From positions 1-64,000 of the forward strand of contig SAIW01000006.1 in NCBI GenBank assembly GCA_004028795.1: DNA of 64,000 nucleotides. The letters are read 5' to 3'. Numbering within the stretch: the first letter of the stretch is position 1; the number at the start of each line of letters is the position of its first letter. Under the pieces are notes generated by a model, which had not been told where the DNA came from, ran no database searches, and saw only the letters and a program-made list of their open reading frames with translations. Positions 34,988-44,662 of this stretch are shown here, in pieces. Both the position numbers and the translations under genes were made by a program. The stretch comes from Chitinophagaceae bacterium. Lineage in GTDB: Bacteria; Bacteroidota; Bacteroidia; Chitinophagales; Chitinophagaceae.

Positions 34988-35041
34988 TTTGCATCATATG
35001 AAAAACCATCGAAATATTTGACAAATCATAATAATGGCTTC

Positions 35042-36073
35042 ATGTTGTTAAGAATAAAAATTTATTTAATAGTATTTTCTTTTTTCGTTTTGCCGCTTAG
35101 TTGTAGTAAATCGCAGTATACAAACGCTCCTGCAAATCCTTCTTATACAGACATGTTTACCATTGTTGATAATAAAATTTATAATTACAATAACCCTGTT
35201 CAATTAATCGGAGCAAACAGTTTTCACATATTTGGTGCAGGCGTCAGCGATTTGAACTCATGGCATTTGGACATAGCGAGAGAGTTTGTGGGCAATGTAA
35301 AAGAAGCAAAACTAACCGGCTATCCCTTTCAGGACAGTAACGGTTCTTACTTACATTCTTTGCAGGCAGTTGCAGACAGTAATCGTGCTAATAACAGAAT
35401 AACTATTTTTTGCCCATTTCAGTGGAACGGTTTGACAACAACGGATTTTACAGGAAAAATGCCCCGACAAACATATTGGTGGAATGATTTTAAAACCAGG
35501 CTTCACGAATGGGCTATACAGTTTGCAAACCAGCCAGATGTATGGCTTGAAGTATGGAACGAACCTTACAGATATGACAGAGGCGATGGATATACAGACG
35601 AAATCTGGATGAACGACATGAATGAACTTGTAAATATTATACGGACTGCCGGAAACAAAAACGTGATACTAATTCCTTGTGCTGAACAGGGACAAGATGA
35701 AAGCGTATTACTCAATAAAGGGAGCGAGTTTTTAGCCGGCAAAACAAATATTTTGTTCGACGTTCACGCATATGAAAAATGGTTACTTGTTTCAAGCTCT
35801 TCAATGAGCAGTCGCTTAGAACAATTAAAGCAAAATAAACTTCCTGTCTTCTTTGGAGAAACAGCACCACTAAATGCAGGAGTTTTGATGAACCCTAAAT
35901 TTTTTTTGGATAGTATTTACAACAGAGGTTTATCAGTTTGTGCCTGGGTTTGGAAATATGACAGTAATGATAAAGACGCATTATTAGACACACAGGGATT
36001 GCCTAATGACAATGGCAATAATTATTGGGGAACAACTTTTAAAAATGTAAGCCTACAAACACGGAAACCATAA
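35042..36073 (+). CDS. Cassette D: GH5 lipoprotein glycanase
   Basis: The 343-residue protein has a lipoprotein signal ending in LPLSC and a GH5 catalytic domain: acid/base Glu in LEVWNEPYRYD, HAY before it in the fold (FDVHAYEKW), nucleophile Glu in FFGETAPLN. It probably cleaves a beta-mannan or glucan at the cell surface. The open frame runs back to 34880 through the attC-like site, but the ATG at 35042 starts the signal peptide. It is not close to the GH5 at 375 in sequence and looks independently acquired. Confidence 0.85.
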   Translation: MLLRIKIYLIVFSFFVLPLSCSKSQYTNAPANPSYTDMFTIVDNKIYNYNNPVQLIGANSFHIFGAGVSDLNSWHLDIAREFVGNVKEAKLTGYPFQDSNGSYLHSLQAVADSNRANNRITIFCPFQWNGLTTTDFTGKMPRQTYWWNDFKTRLHEWAIQFANQPDVWLEVWNEPYRYDRGDGYTDEIWMNDMNELVNIIRTAGNKNVILIPCAEQGQDESVLLNKGSEFLAGKTNILFDVHAYEKWLLVSSSSMSSRLEQLKQNKLPVFFGETAPLNAGVLMNPKFFLDSIYNRGLSVCAWVWKYDSNDKDALLDTQGLPNDNGNNYWGTTFKNVSLQTRKP

Positions 36074-36099
36074 ATTGAAAACAAAGTCTTCACAACCAC

Positions 36100-36116
36100 A
36101 CGAACGCACAACAAAA
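36100..36116 (+). repeat. Terminal half-site of the cassette array
   Basis: ACGAACGCACAACAAAA at 36100-36116 is an exact copy of 34850-34866, so the GH5 cassette is bracketed by a perfect 17-bp direct repeat. No right-hand core follows before lptD, so this is the array end or a decayed site. Confidence 0.6.
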
Positions 36117-36163
36117 GGTATCATGATTATATCAGACTGAATTATTTTTATCAGGAACCATCA

Positions 36164-38866
36164 CTAATAACTCGAAAAAGTTCTGCTCCTGTTAATTCTT
36201 AAATCCCGCAACACACCTGATTTGGGACTGATGGTAAAATTGAAAGAACGGTACAACCCAATAGGCGTAACATTGATAGCCAATTGCCAGCAATGCATTT
36301 CTCTTGTAATAAACATGCTGAACTGTTGTAACTGGCCGCTGTTAAAATCAAAATAACCGGTGGCACCCATCTTCCATTTGGGTGTTAAACTGAAATCGCC
36401 ATTAAAATTAGCACTTGAATAAATTACGTTACGATAAGTGTACAAACCTTTTGTATCTACCTGCAATTGCTTATTAAAAGTTAGTGAGTAAGATAAACTC
36501 AACGTCCACGGAATATCAAAATCTGTAAACTCTGCGGGATTGGCTCTCGCAAACTGCAGTTGGCGTTGCTGTTCATCAGGAGTCATAAAAGGGTCTATCG
36601 GAATATTCTTGTCCTTACCTTCCTTGCCATCTTTTGTTTTGCTTTTAAAAGATGTTGAGAAAGCAATATTTCCTCCCGTTATCGTTCCTAAATTATGTTT
36701 AGGCCCATTCCAGGCATATACATTTTTTCTGTACCCGAAACTATCTACCACATAAGGGTCAAGCACGGCACTGGCAGTAATATTTAATTTTTCAAACAAA
36801 GTACTTCTTGCATAAAAATTAAAAGTTGATAAATTAAAACTATCTGCAACCAAGTTATAAGAACCGCTGAAACCAAAGCCATCTAACAGTTTAATCTTCT
36901 TTGTTGCTTTGCCGGAAGTATCTTTCTTGTCTTTCGTTTTCATTTCAAGCAAATTATCTAAGCTGAAACTGATACCGCCGAATGTTCCTTCAGAAAAACC
37001 TCCGGGAATAACACCATCAAAAACAGAAAAACGGGCGGTATGCCCAACTTTATTAAAGGTATCTACCTGAGTAGTGTAAAAATATTTACTTGCAAAATCC
37101 GGCTTGTACGTTAAGCCGATGCTAGGCCTCATTTCATGGCGAATTTTGGTTTCTCCATGATTCAAATTAAACGTACCGAAAATTCTGGTACTTGCACCAA
37201 TACCAAAACTCATTTGCCTTTGTGTATAGAACCCTTTTTGAATGGAGGTATCTAATTTATTTTTTGCTGAATCCCATGTTCTGTAAATCTTCTGCCCAAA
37301 CCATCTTTCTTCGTAAGATACAGACGGACTAAGGGTTACAGGCCCTATTGCAGGAAGCGATATACTGATGGGAATGCTGTGTGTAGCCCCGTATTGAAAC
37401 GTATCTAATAATCTTTTAAAGCTTACGCCTGCAGTATCGTAAAATGAAATTTGATTGGAGAAGTTTCCGCTATAACCTATACCGATATTCTCGTACCATT
37501 TAGGTGTACCCACTTTTTCTTTTTTCTGAAACGGATAGAATGTTACAACGCTGAATGTGGCTGTTGGAAAATTAAGGTTTACTAAGTGTGTGTTATTGTT
37601 TTGATTGTGATTAAGGTTTAAAGAAAGATTGGCTTTATTATTAAAATTTTTAGAATAGCTGATGGATGAACTTAATTGGTTTTGATAATTCTGATAAGGA
37701 TTATTTAATAATGTTTGATTAAACTTGGTACTACCGAATTGAACATTAGCCCCGAAAGTGGTTCCGGGCCTTGCTCTTGTATCCTGATTATGGCTCCAGT
37801 TAATCATAAAACTTTTACTGGTGGTAAACTGGTCTTTAGCAATAGTTGCCCGGTTTAATGTTCGCGGGTTTTGCAAAGTAATGCTTAAGCTTCCCGTGTA
37901 ATGGTATCGCTTAATGTATTTGGGTGCAACGTTTAAAGTCCACCCGCCATAGGAATATAAGTTAGCTCTGGTAGTAACATCCCAATTATCATTCACTACT
38001 TTATAATATCCTAATCCTTCCAAACCAAAACCAAAATCTTCACTAACAGTAAATGCCGGAACTAAAACTCCCGAATGCCTTCCCTGAACCAATGGGTAAA
38101 TTCCGAAGGGAATACCAATAGGAATCGGCACACCTTCAAACTCAGGAGAAGCAGGCCCGCTTACTGCCAATTTATTTGTAATCATTTTTAGTTTTCTGGA
38201 ACGTATGGCAAAGTGCGGTGTATCTAAATTACAGGTGGTAAACCTTGCTCTGTATGCATAAAAACTGTTTGAATCAATTTTCTTAACCACGGAAGCATTC
38301 ACAAAAATTTCATCTTCCTTCATGTAAGTATTTTGTGTTAGCCCTTTCATGGTTTTGGTATTGAATGTTATGGTATCGCTTATAGCAGTTGTAGGGCCTT
38401 GTATCAGCTTAGGTTTACTTAAAGGGTTATTCGAAGTATCCAATCCTCCGTAAGCTTTGGCTATTTGCTTATCGGTATTGTATTCAATAGTGGCAGCTTC
38501 TAATTCAATATCTTTATACTTCACATCAGCCTTTCCGTATAACAAAAATTCTCTTGACTTCAACTTTAAAACACCTGAGTCCGAAGCTACATATTTTACC
38601 GGTGCATCTAATGAATCTTTGGATAGTAATAAAGTATCAATCTTGGCAACTTTTACAGAATCATTGTTGTTATTGGTGGTATCGGAGATATCTTTTTTTA
38701 CTGGTGAATTAACATTTGGTTTCTTTGCAGGAATTGTATCTTGTACAAATATTTGCCTTTGTAGTATCTGTTTGTCAACCAAACCGGCTGCAAGCTGCCT
38801 CACAGAAATAAGCAGTAATACAATAGCGACTGTTATTTTAACGTTATTGGTAAAGTTTTTATGCAT
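36164..38866 (-). CDS. lptD: LptD-like outer-membrane LPS assembly protein
   Basis: The roughly 900-residue protein has a signal sequence, a linker rich in Asp/Asn/Lys, an OstA-type N-terminal domain (KSREFLLYGKADVKYKDIELEAATIEY) and a long C-terminal barrel, as in Bacteroidetes LptD that inserts LPS into the outer leaflet. The start at 38866 gives the better signal (MHKNFTNNVKITVAIVLLLI); the ATG at 38881 would add five residues. It is divergent from the amidase-MCE-OstA operon, which contains the related periplasmic OstA-like protein. Confidence 0.88.
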   Translation of the reverse strand: MHKNFTNNVKITVAIVLLLISVRQLAAGLVDKQILQRQIFVQDTIPAKKPNVNSPVKKDISDTTNNNNDSVKVAKIDTLLLSKDSLDAPVKYVASDSGVLKLKSREFLLYGKADVKYKDIELEAATIEYNTDKQIAKAYGGLDTSNNPLSKPKLIQGPTTAISDTITFNTKTMKGLTQNTYMKEDEIFVNASVVKKIDSNSFYAYRARFTTCNLDTPHFAIRSRKLKMITNKLAVSGPASPEFEGVPIPIGIPFGIYPLVQGRHSGVLVPAFTVSEDFGFGLEGLGYYKVVNDNWDVTTRANLYSYGGWTLNVAPKYIKRYHYTGSLSITLQNPRTLNRATIAKDQFTTSKSFMINWSHNQDTRARPGTTFGANVQFGSTKFNQTLLNNPYQNYQNQLSSSISYSKNFNNKANLSLNLNHNQNNNTHLVNLNFPTATFSVVTFYPFQKKEKVGTPKWYENIGIGYSGNFSNQISFYDTAGVSFKRLLDTFQYGATHSIPISISLPAIGPVTLSPSVSYEERWFGQKIYRTWDSAKNKLDTSIQKGFYTQRQMSFGIGASTRIFGTFNLNHGETKIRHEMRPSIGLTYKPDFASKYFYTTQVDTFNKVGHTARFSVFDGVIPGGFSEGTFGGISFSLDNLLEMKTKDKKDTSGKATKKIKLLDGFGFSGSYNLVADSFNLSTFNFYARSTLFEKLNITASAVLDPYVVDSFGYRKNVYAWNGPKHNLGTITGGNIAFSTSFKSKTKDGKEGKDKNIPIDPFMTPDEQQRQLQFARANPAEFTDFDIPWTLSLSYSLTFNKQLQVDTKGLYTYRNVIYSSANFNGDFSLTPKWKMGATGYFDFNSGQLQQFSMFITREMHCWQLAINVTPIGLYRSFNFTISPKSGVLRDLRINRSRTFSSY

Positions 38867-38936
38867 GTTTTGCTGTGGCAAAAATAGGTGATAGAAATAA
38901 AAACAGTATTTATAAGAAATGCTTTAACGAATTGAT

Positions 38937-39875
38937 ATGAAGTTGAAAAAAATTGTTGCGTTTGTTTTGTTAAGCTTTGGATTGATAAGTCTGCTTGCTT
39001 TTTCTGAGAAAGATCAAACGAACGAAATAAAAGCTCAAAAAACATTAAAAAGAATTGTAATAGACCCGGGGCATGGCGGTAACCCGAGACCAAAACAGGG
39101 AAATTATGGAGCATCCAGCAAATGGATTGATGAAAAAGATGCAGGCTTGGCAGTTGCTTTTAAACTGAAAAAAGTATTAGAAGAGTCTATGCCTGATGTT
39201 GAAGTTGTTTTAACAAGAACTACCGATATTTTTGATGATGTAAGAACAAAGGCTAAAAAAGCTAATGATGCAAGAGGCGATTTATTTATTTCATTACATT
39301 GTAACGATGTTAGTGCTATAGCTCACAAAGAAATAATTGATCACAAAACAGTAACCACAAAAAGGAAAGGCAAAAAAGTAACCAAAAAAGTTCCTGTTTA
39401 TAAAACCTATTACACACCCAATCCTGCACATGGTACGGAAACATACATTTGGGGTATAGGTAAAAATGATGAGAAAGAAGAAGCTATCGGCGAAAGTAAT
39501 TTTGTAGATAGTTCAATTATCAATTTCGACCCCAAAGACCCTGCACAACGTTTAGCCATATCACTTCGAACAGAAAAATATGCAGAACGCAGCCGTTTGT
39601 TGGCAGCAACAGTAGAAGAAGAATTTACCAAACAAGGCAGGGTAAGCCGCGGCGTAAAACAAAGAGATGAAAAAGGTATCTGGGTATTACAGGCTGTTGC
39701 TATGCCGGCCATTTTAGTTGAAATGGGTTTTTTAAGTTATCCTGAAGAAGCTCAATATATTAGTAGCGAAGATGGTCAACAGGAAATTGCTGAAGCCATC
39801 GGCAGAGCCGTTAAACGCTATAAATTTTCTTTAGATAATAAAATGAATAACGGTAAACCGCAGGCTAAAAAATAA
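38937..39875 (+). CDS. N-acetylmuramoyl-L-alanine amidase (Amidase_3)
   Basis: The 312-residue secreted zinc amidase cleaves the lactyl-peptide bond of peptidoglycan. A signal/anchor covers about 1-22. Zinc ligands are H46 (DPGHGG), E66 and H121 (SLHCND), with catalytic E262 (LVEMGFLS). An insertion of about 40 basic residues (130-170) lies between the H121 region and HGTETYIW. It leads the operon with the MCE and OstA-like genes. Confidence 0.92.
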   Translation: MKLKKIVAFVLLSFGLISLLAFSEKDQTNEIKAQKTLKRIVIDPGHGGNPRPKQGNYGASSKWIDEKDAGLAVAFKLKKVLEESMPDVEVVLTRTTDIFDDVRTKAKKANDARGDLFISLHCNDVSAIAHKEIIDHKTVTTKRKGKKVTKKVPVYKTYYTPNPAHGTETYIWGIGKNDEKEEAIGESNFVDSSIINFDPKDPAQRLAISLRTEKYAERSRLLAATVEEEFTKQGRVSRGVKQRDEKGIWVLQAVAMPAILVEMGFLSYPEEAQYISSEDGQQEIAEAIGRAVKRYKFSLDNKMNNGKPQAKK

Positions 39876-39985
39876 GTACTGGCTATAACTACCTCCCACC
39901 CATTTAAGCCTCATTGCTTTAATCCCTTAGTTTTGCATTGTTCATTTGCTAATGAGCATAACTTAAAACAGGCAATAAAGAAGCA

Positions 39986-40990
39986 ATGAAAATATCCAAC
40001 GAAACTAAAGTAGGTGCATTAACTGCTATAGCTATTACACTTTTAATATTGGGTTTTAATTTTTTAAAAGGCAGAAGCGTTTTTAAAACGGGTAATTTTT
40101 TATATGCCAAGTACTCAGATGCTAAAGGTATAATGGTTTCTAATCCTGTTTATGCCAATGGCTATCAGATAGGCAGTGTATATGATATTGAGAATGAAGA
40201 TGAGAACCTTAAAAATATTATCGTTACCATAAAACTGAAAAGTTATTATAATATTCCTGCAAATTCTGTAGCTTCTATTAATGGCAACCCTTTAGGTTCT
40301 CCAAGCATTGAAATTGCTTTGGGTAATGATACTAAGTTTCTGCAATCAGGCGATTCATTAAAAACAATAAACAATGCAGGTTTATTAAATGATGTAAAAG
40401 CAGCTTTATTACCTGTTACAGAACAGTTAAAACATACTATGCATAGTTTAGATACAGTATTACTGAACATTAATACCATTTTTGACCCCAATACAAAAAA
40501 CAACCTGCAACAGGTTATTGCTAATTTGAATAAAACAACGGTTAGCTTAACTGCATCAAGTGTTTCTATTCAAAGCATGTTAGATAAGCAAAGCGGTTCT
40601 ATTGCTCAATCTATGAACAACGTAAACAGTTTTACCAAAAATTTAGCTGACAATAACGATAAGATTACACATACATTAGACAATTTGCAAACCACCACCA
40701 ATAATCTTTCTAAAACAGATATTCAGGGTTCTGTGGCAGAATTGAAAAAATCTGTGCAAACTTTAAATACTATTTTAGACAAGGTTAATACTAACAATGG
40801 TTCTTTAGGTTTGTTGATGAATGATAGGTCTTTATACAACAACTTAACCAATACAGTAAGAAGTGCTAACATTTTAATTGATGATTTAAAAACGCATCCT
40901 AAACGTTACGTAAATATTTCAGTATTCGGAAAGAAAGATAAATCAACACCACTAACTGCACCATTAAACGATTCGGCTAACAAAAAATAA
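39986..40990 (+). CDS. MlaD/MCE-domain lipid-transfer protein
   Basis: The 334-residue protein has an N-terminal membrane anchor (about 8-28), an MCE domain (about 38-115; FLYAKYSDAKGIMVSNPVYANGYQIG) and a long C-terminal helical region that would form a hexameric tunnel extension. Such proteins pass phospholipids between inner and outer membranes. The Mla ATPase and permease genes are not adjacent, so they must be elsewhere. A TAGTTTTG -7-like box lies at 39928. Confidence 0.88.
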   Translation: MKISNETKVGALTAIAITLLILGFNFLKGRSVFKTGNFLYAKYSDAKGIMVSNPVYANGYQIGSVYDIENEDENLKNIIVTIKLKSYYNIPANSVASINGNPLGSPSIEIALGNDTKFLQSGDSLKTINNAGLLNDVKAALLPVTEQLKHTMHSLDTVLLNINTIFDPNTKNNLQQVIANLNKTTVSLTASSVSIQSMLDKQSGSIAQSMNNVNSFTKNLADNNDKITHTLDNLQTTTNNLSKTDIQGSVAELKKSVQTLNTILDKVNTNNGSLGLLMNDRSLYNNLTNTVRSANILIDDLKTHPKRYVNISVFGKKDKSTPLTAPLNDSANKK

Positions 40991-40993
40991 AAC

Positions 40994-42622
40994 ATGGGCA
41001 GGTTTTTACTTTTTCTTTTTACCAATATTTTCTGCATATCATTAGTTGCTCAACGTGCAGCAACAGATACTGTTACGTCCGGTAAAATGCTTAACATTAT
41101 AAGTTCAGAGAAATACATGTTGTTGGATAAAGATACATCGGGCAAGTTTGTGGCATTGGTTGGTCATGCTGTTGTACAACAAGGCAAAACTATTTTCAGT
41201 GCAGACAGCATTGTATTAAATGAAAAAGAGAATGTAATGGAAGCCTTCGGCAATGTATATATTAACGATGCCGATAGCGTAAAAACTTACGCTCAATATG
41301 TAAAATATTTAGGGAAAGAAAAAAAAGCTTTCTTGAATAAAAAAGTAAAACTGACTGATGGCAAAGGTGTTTTAACAACAGACAATCTGGAATACGATAC
41401 ACAGGTTAAAATAGGCAAATACTTTAACGGTGGAAAAGTAGTGAGCGGTAAAACAACCATCACAAGCAATGAAGGTTATTATTACGGGGAAACAAAAGAT
41501 GTGTACTTTAAAAAGAAAGTTGTTTTAATAGACCCTGAAACAAAATTGTATACCGATACCTTGATGTACAACATCAATACAGAAATTTCAACATTTGTTT
41601 CTCCTACTAAAATCTATAACGGCAAAAGAACTATTCTAACTAAAGAAGGTAATTATGATTTGAAAAGGGAAAAAGGCAATTTCGGTTCAAGACCAACCAT
41701 AGAAGACAGTACTTACACTTTTACAGCAGATAAAATGGCTTTTGATGACAGTACCGGTTTAGGTGAATTTGAAGGTAATGCAGTGTACAGAAGTAAAGAC
41801 ACTGTGGGTGGTTATGATATTATTGCCGGCAATATAAAAACCAACAGAAAAACGAATTCTTTATTAGCAACCAAAAAGCCGATTCTTTTTATTAAGCAAA
41901 CCAATGATACTATTTATGTAAGTGCAGATACTTTATATTCTGCAAGACTATCAGATTTGCTGAAATACAGGCCTGTTGCGGCTATCAGAGATACGTCAAA
42001 AACAGAAACAGTTTTTATTACTGATACTGCTGCCATAAAAAAAGACAGCAGTACCAACCGTTTTTTTGAAGCTTATTATCATGTAAAAATATTTTCAGAT
42101 TCTTTACAGGCTTTATGTGATAGTCTATTTTATTCATTACAGGATTCTGCCTTCCGCTTATTTAAAAACCCGGTTGCATGGGCACAGCAAAATCAAATAA
42201 CAGGTGATACGATTTATTTATATGTGCAGAATAAAAAACCCGATCGTTTAAAAGTGTTTGAAAACGCAATGGCCATCAGTAAAGAAGCAGGAGGCTATTT
42301 TAACCAGGTACGTGGCAATAGTATTAATGGATTTTTTAAAGATGGAAAAATCAATTTCTTAAAAACAAAAGGCTCACCTGCTGATAATGTTTATTATGCC
42401 ACTGATGATTATAAAAAACTGATCGGGGTGAACAGATCTTCCAGCGATGTTATTCATGTTTACTTTGAAGATGGTAAACCTGAGAAAGTGGTATTTATAA
42501 ATAATTTACAGGGAACCATGTATCCTATGCAGCAAGCCAACCACGAAGAACTGAAAGTAAAAAAGTTTGTTTGGTTAGAAGATATCCGCCCGAAAAGTAA
42601 GTTTGAAATTTTAGCTAATTGA
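40994..42622 (+). CDS. OstA/LptA-like periplasmic protein
   Basis: The 542-residue secreted protein has a signal peptide (about 1-19, ending VAQ) and OstA-type beta-jellyroll repeats (VALVGHAVVQQGKTIFSADSI; EAFGNVYIND; LGEFEGNAVYRSKDT). It starts 4 bp after the MCE gene. It is the likely LPS-bridge partner of the divergent LptD. The length is about three times that of E. coli LptA, as usual for Bacteroidetes OstA-like proteins. Confidence 0.87.
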   Translation: MGRFLLFLFTNIFCISLVAQRAATDTVTSGKMLNIISSEKYMLLDKDTSGKFVALVGHAVVQQGKTIFSADSIVLNEKENVMEAFGNVYINDADSVKTYAQYVKYLGKEKKAFLNKKVKLTDGKGVLTTDNLEYDTQVKIGKYFNGGKVVSGKTTITSNEGYYYGETKDVYFKKKVVLIDPETKLYTDTLMYNINTEISTFVSPTKIYNGKRTILTKEGNYDLKREKGNFGSRPTIEDSTYTFTADKMAFDDSTGLGEFEGNAVYRSKDTVGGYDIIAGNIKTNRKTNSLLATKKPILFIKQTNDTIYVSADTLYSARLSDLLKYRPVAAIRDTSKTETVFITDTAAIKKDSSTNRFFEAYYHVKIFSDSLQALCDSLFYSLQDSAFRLFKNPVAWAQQNQITGDTIYLYVQNKKPDRLKVFENAMAISKEAGGYFNQVRGNSINGFFKDGKINFLKTKGSPADNVYYATDDYKKLIGVNRSSSDVIHVYFEDGKPEKVVFINNLQGTMYPMQQANHEELKVKKFVWLEDIRPKSKFEILAN

Positions 42623-42648
42623 GTATAATCAACTTAAGTTTAAAAAAT

Positions 42649-43344
42649 ATGTTTACTTACGTTTTAAAAACTAAATGGCTGATATTTTTATTAATAGTTG
42701 TTCAAGCAAAATCTCAACAAAGTTCATTACCGCCAACAGAGTGGCAAGATTCTTTTTTTTGTAAAAATTATAGAGGCGTTTATACTTGTGTTCCAAGTTG
42801 TTATGGGAATATTGTAAAGAATAATGGAGATACAATACAAAATTCTTATATGCGAGTTTGGGGGAATAATACTTTAGTTTACAATTCTAAATATCCTAAT
42901 TATCCTATCAATATTTCAAACTCGGATATTAAGTTCATATATACAACCCAAAAAGAGATATTCGGAAATAATAGAACTGAACTTGTTCACTTACCATACT
43001 TTAAGACTAATTGGTTATTTTGGAGAGTCATCAGAAGTAAAGATAATATTACTATATATGATTTAGTTTGTAAAAACACTTTTACTTCTTTATTTAGTTA
43101 TAAAATGATTTTGAAAGTAAAAAATAAGTACATCATAAAATTATGCGGTTATCCGAAAGGCGTTTTAGGAACAATAGCTTATTTTCTTAGAAAAGATGAT
43201 AATCAATACTCTCATGATATGTTATTGAAATTAATTCATTTGAGATACCATTTAAATCTATCCAAAAGTGACTTTAAAAATAATATTGATATAATAGATC
43301 TTATTTTAAGTAAAGAAAATGAAAAGCTAAATAAAATTAATTAA
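42649..43344 (+). CDS. Secreted protein of unknown function
   Basis: The 231-residue product starts with an N-terminal hydrophobic signal (WLIFLLIVVQA) and is otherwise mixed, with several aromatic and basic stretches and four Cys. I recognise no domain. The open frame begins with TTG at 42619, inside the upstream gene; the ATG at 42649 is preferred. Base use is more AT-rich than in the neighbouring envelope genes, so it may be a later insertion. Confidence 0.55.
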   Translation: MFTYVLKTKWLIFLLIVVQAKSQQSSLPPTEWQDSFFCKNYRGVYTCVPSCYGNIVKNNGDTIQNSYMRVWGNNTLVYNSKYPNYPINISNSDIKFIYTTQKEIFGNNRTELVHLPYFKTNWLFWRVIRSKDNITIYDLVCKNTFTSLFSYKMILKVKNKYIIKLCGYPKGVLGTIAYFLRKDDNQYSHDMLLKLIHLRYHLNLSKSDFKNNIDIIDLILSKENEKLNKIN

Positions 43345-43429
43345 GGCCTAATATTTCTCACTAAAAATTTCAAATAGTAAACACAATATGTTTTTCAAGT
43401 GAAATATCGTTCATTATCTTTAAGCAGTA

Positions 43430-44623
43430 ATGAAATTCTTTCGCAACAAAATAGTTAATCCATTATTAGAATTTATAAAAGACAGTCGAGCTATCGGCAT
43501 TACGTTGTTATGCTGTACTGCTCTTTCATTAATCATCAGTAATATTTCCGGTATTGGTGTAAGCTATCAAACCTTTTGGCAGCAACACTTTGATGGAACA
43601 GCAAACCATCACACACATTTACTTTTCCTTTCCTTACCTAACTCACCGCTATTAATTATCAACGATTTTTTAATGGCAATATTTTTCTTTTTAGCAGGAA
43701 TGGAAATAAAAAGAGAATTATTGGAAGGGGAATTATCTTCTTTTAAAAATTCTATATTACCCATTGTTGCTGCACTTGGTGGTATGCTGATGCCTGCCAT
43801 ATTGTATTTATTTTTCAATCATCATAATTCATCTACCAAAGGTTGGGCAATACCAACTGCAACAGATATTGCATTTACTTTAGGTATTGCTTCTTTATTG
43901 GGCAAACGTGTGCCGGTTTCATTAAAAATATTTTTAACTGCATTAGCTATCATAGATGATTTAGGAGCAATAGTAGTGATTGCTTTATTCTACGGAGGAA
44001 CCATACAATTAATGTATACTATTGCCTGTTTAATTATTGCAGGGGTTTTTTTCTTGTTGAATAAATTCAAAATAAAAAACGCTCTGTTATATACAGTATC
44101 AGCATTGGTTTTGTGGTATTGCATGTTTAATAGTGGCATACATGCAACTGTTGCAGGTGTTGTGTTTGCATCTTTTATTCCTGCTGGGCAACTAAAAAAA
44201 TTAGAGCATTATTTTCACTTGCCTGTTTACTTTATTATTATTCCTTTGTTTGCTTTAGCTAACAGTATTATTATTTTCTCAGATAATTCATTCAATAACA
44301 TTTTTCATTCAACAGTAAGCTGGGGTGTTATTGCAGGCTTGTGTTTAGGTAAGCCTTTTGGTATTTTCTTAATTAGTTTTTTGGTAATAAAATTAAAATG
44401 GGCAAATATGCCCGACGAAACCAACAATATGCAATTACTCGGTGCAGGAATATTGGCGGGTATTGGTTTTACCATGAGTATTTTTATAACAACATTGGCC
44501 TTTACAACACAGACAGAGCAAGACATTGCAAAGACTGCTGTTTTTATTGCTTCCTTGATTGCAATGATTACAGGGTTTATTTGGTTGAGGGTTTTTTCAC
44601 CGCAGAGCCGCAAAGAACGCTGA
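43430..44623 (+). CDS. nhaA: Na+/H+ antiporter NhaA
   Basis: The 397-residue inner-membrane protein exchanges sodium for protons. The transport and ion-site acids D146 (TDIAF), D176 and D177 (IIDDLGA) match the three key aspartates of the E. coli protein. About 12 helices are seen. The last residues (SPQSRKER) and the stop are encoded by a dispersed-repeat-like sequence starting at 44598. Confidence 0.94.
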   Translation: MKFFRNKIVNPLLEFIKDSRAIGITLLCCTALSLIISNISGIGVSYQTFWQQHFDGTANHHTHLLFLSLPNSPLLIINDFLMAIFFFLAGMEIKRELLEGELSSFKNSILPIVAALGGMLMPAILYLFFNHHNSSTKGWAIPTATDIAFTLGIASLLGKRVPVSLKIFLTALAIIDDLGAIVVIALFYGGTIQLMYTIACLIIAGVFFLLNKFKIKNALLYTVSALVLWYCMFNSGIHATVAGVVFASFIPAGQLKKLEHYFHLPVYFIIIPLFALANSIIIFSDNSFNNIFHSTVSWGVIAGLCLGKPFGIFLISFLVIKLKWANMPDETNNMQLLGAGILAGIGFTMSIFITTLAFTTQTEQDIAKTAVFIASLIAMITGFIWLRVFSPQSRKER

Positions 44624-44636
44624 GATTCGCGGAGAT
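44598..44636 (+). repeat. Dispersed-repeat fragment at the nhaA 3' end
   Basis: CACCGCAGAGCCGCAAAG and GATTCGCGGAGATT are built of CGCAGAG-like words typical of dispersed repeats in many genomes. It supplies the last codons of nhaA. Confidence 0.45.
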
Positions 44637-44662
44637 TAATTGTTGAATATTCTTCTGAACGT

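Larger units (their letters stand above)
31381..36112 (+). mobile_element. Integron-like cassette array without integrase (CALIN-like)
   Basis: Four consecutive units carry five same-strand genes. Each unit starts with a GTTRNRY-like core 30-62 bp before its first ORF and ends with a complementary RYNYAAC-like core 1-30 bp after its last stop. Cores: A GTTGTGTGCC/GGTACACAAC, B GTTGGGCGT/ACGCCCAAC, C GTTGTGCGT/ACGCACAAC, D degenerate GTGTGCGT/ACGCACAAC. Own-end complementarity is the rule for integron cassettes. Two spacers fold as long attC-like hairpins. No tyrosine recombinase lies in the window. The recombination activity is inference. Confidence 0.6.

Noticed and set aside
34880-35041. 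N-terminal extension of the cassette D GH5 gene
   Set aside because: It reads through the attC-like hairpin, and the lipoprotein signal starts at 35042.
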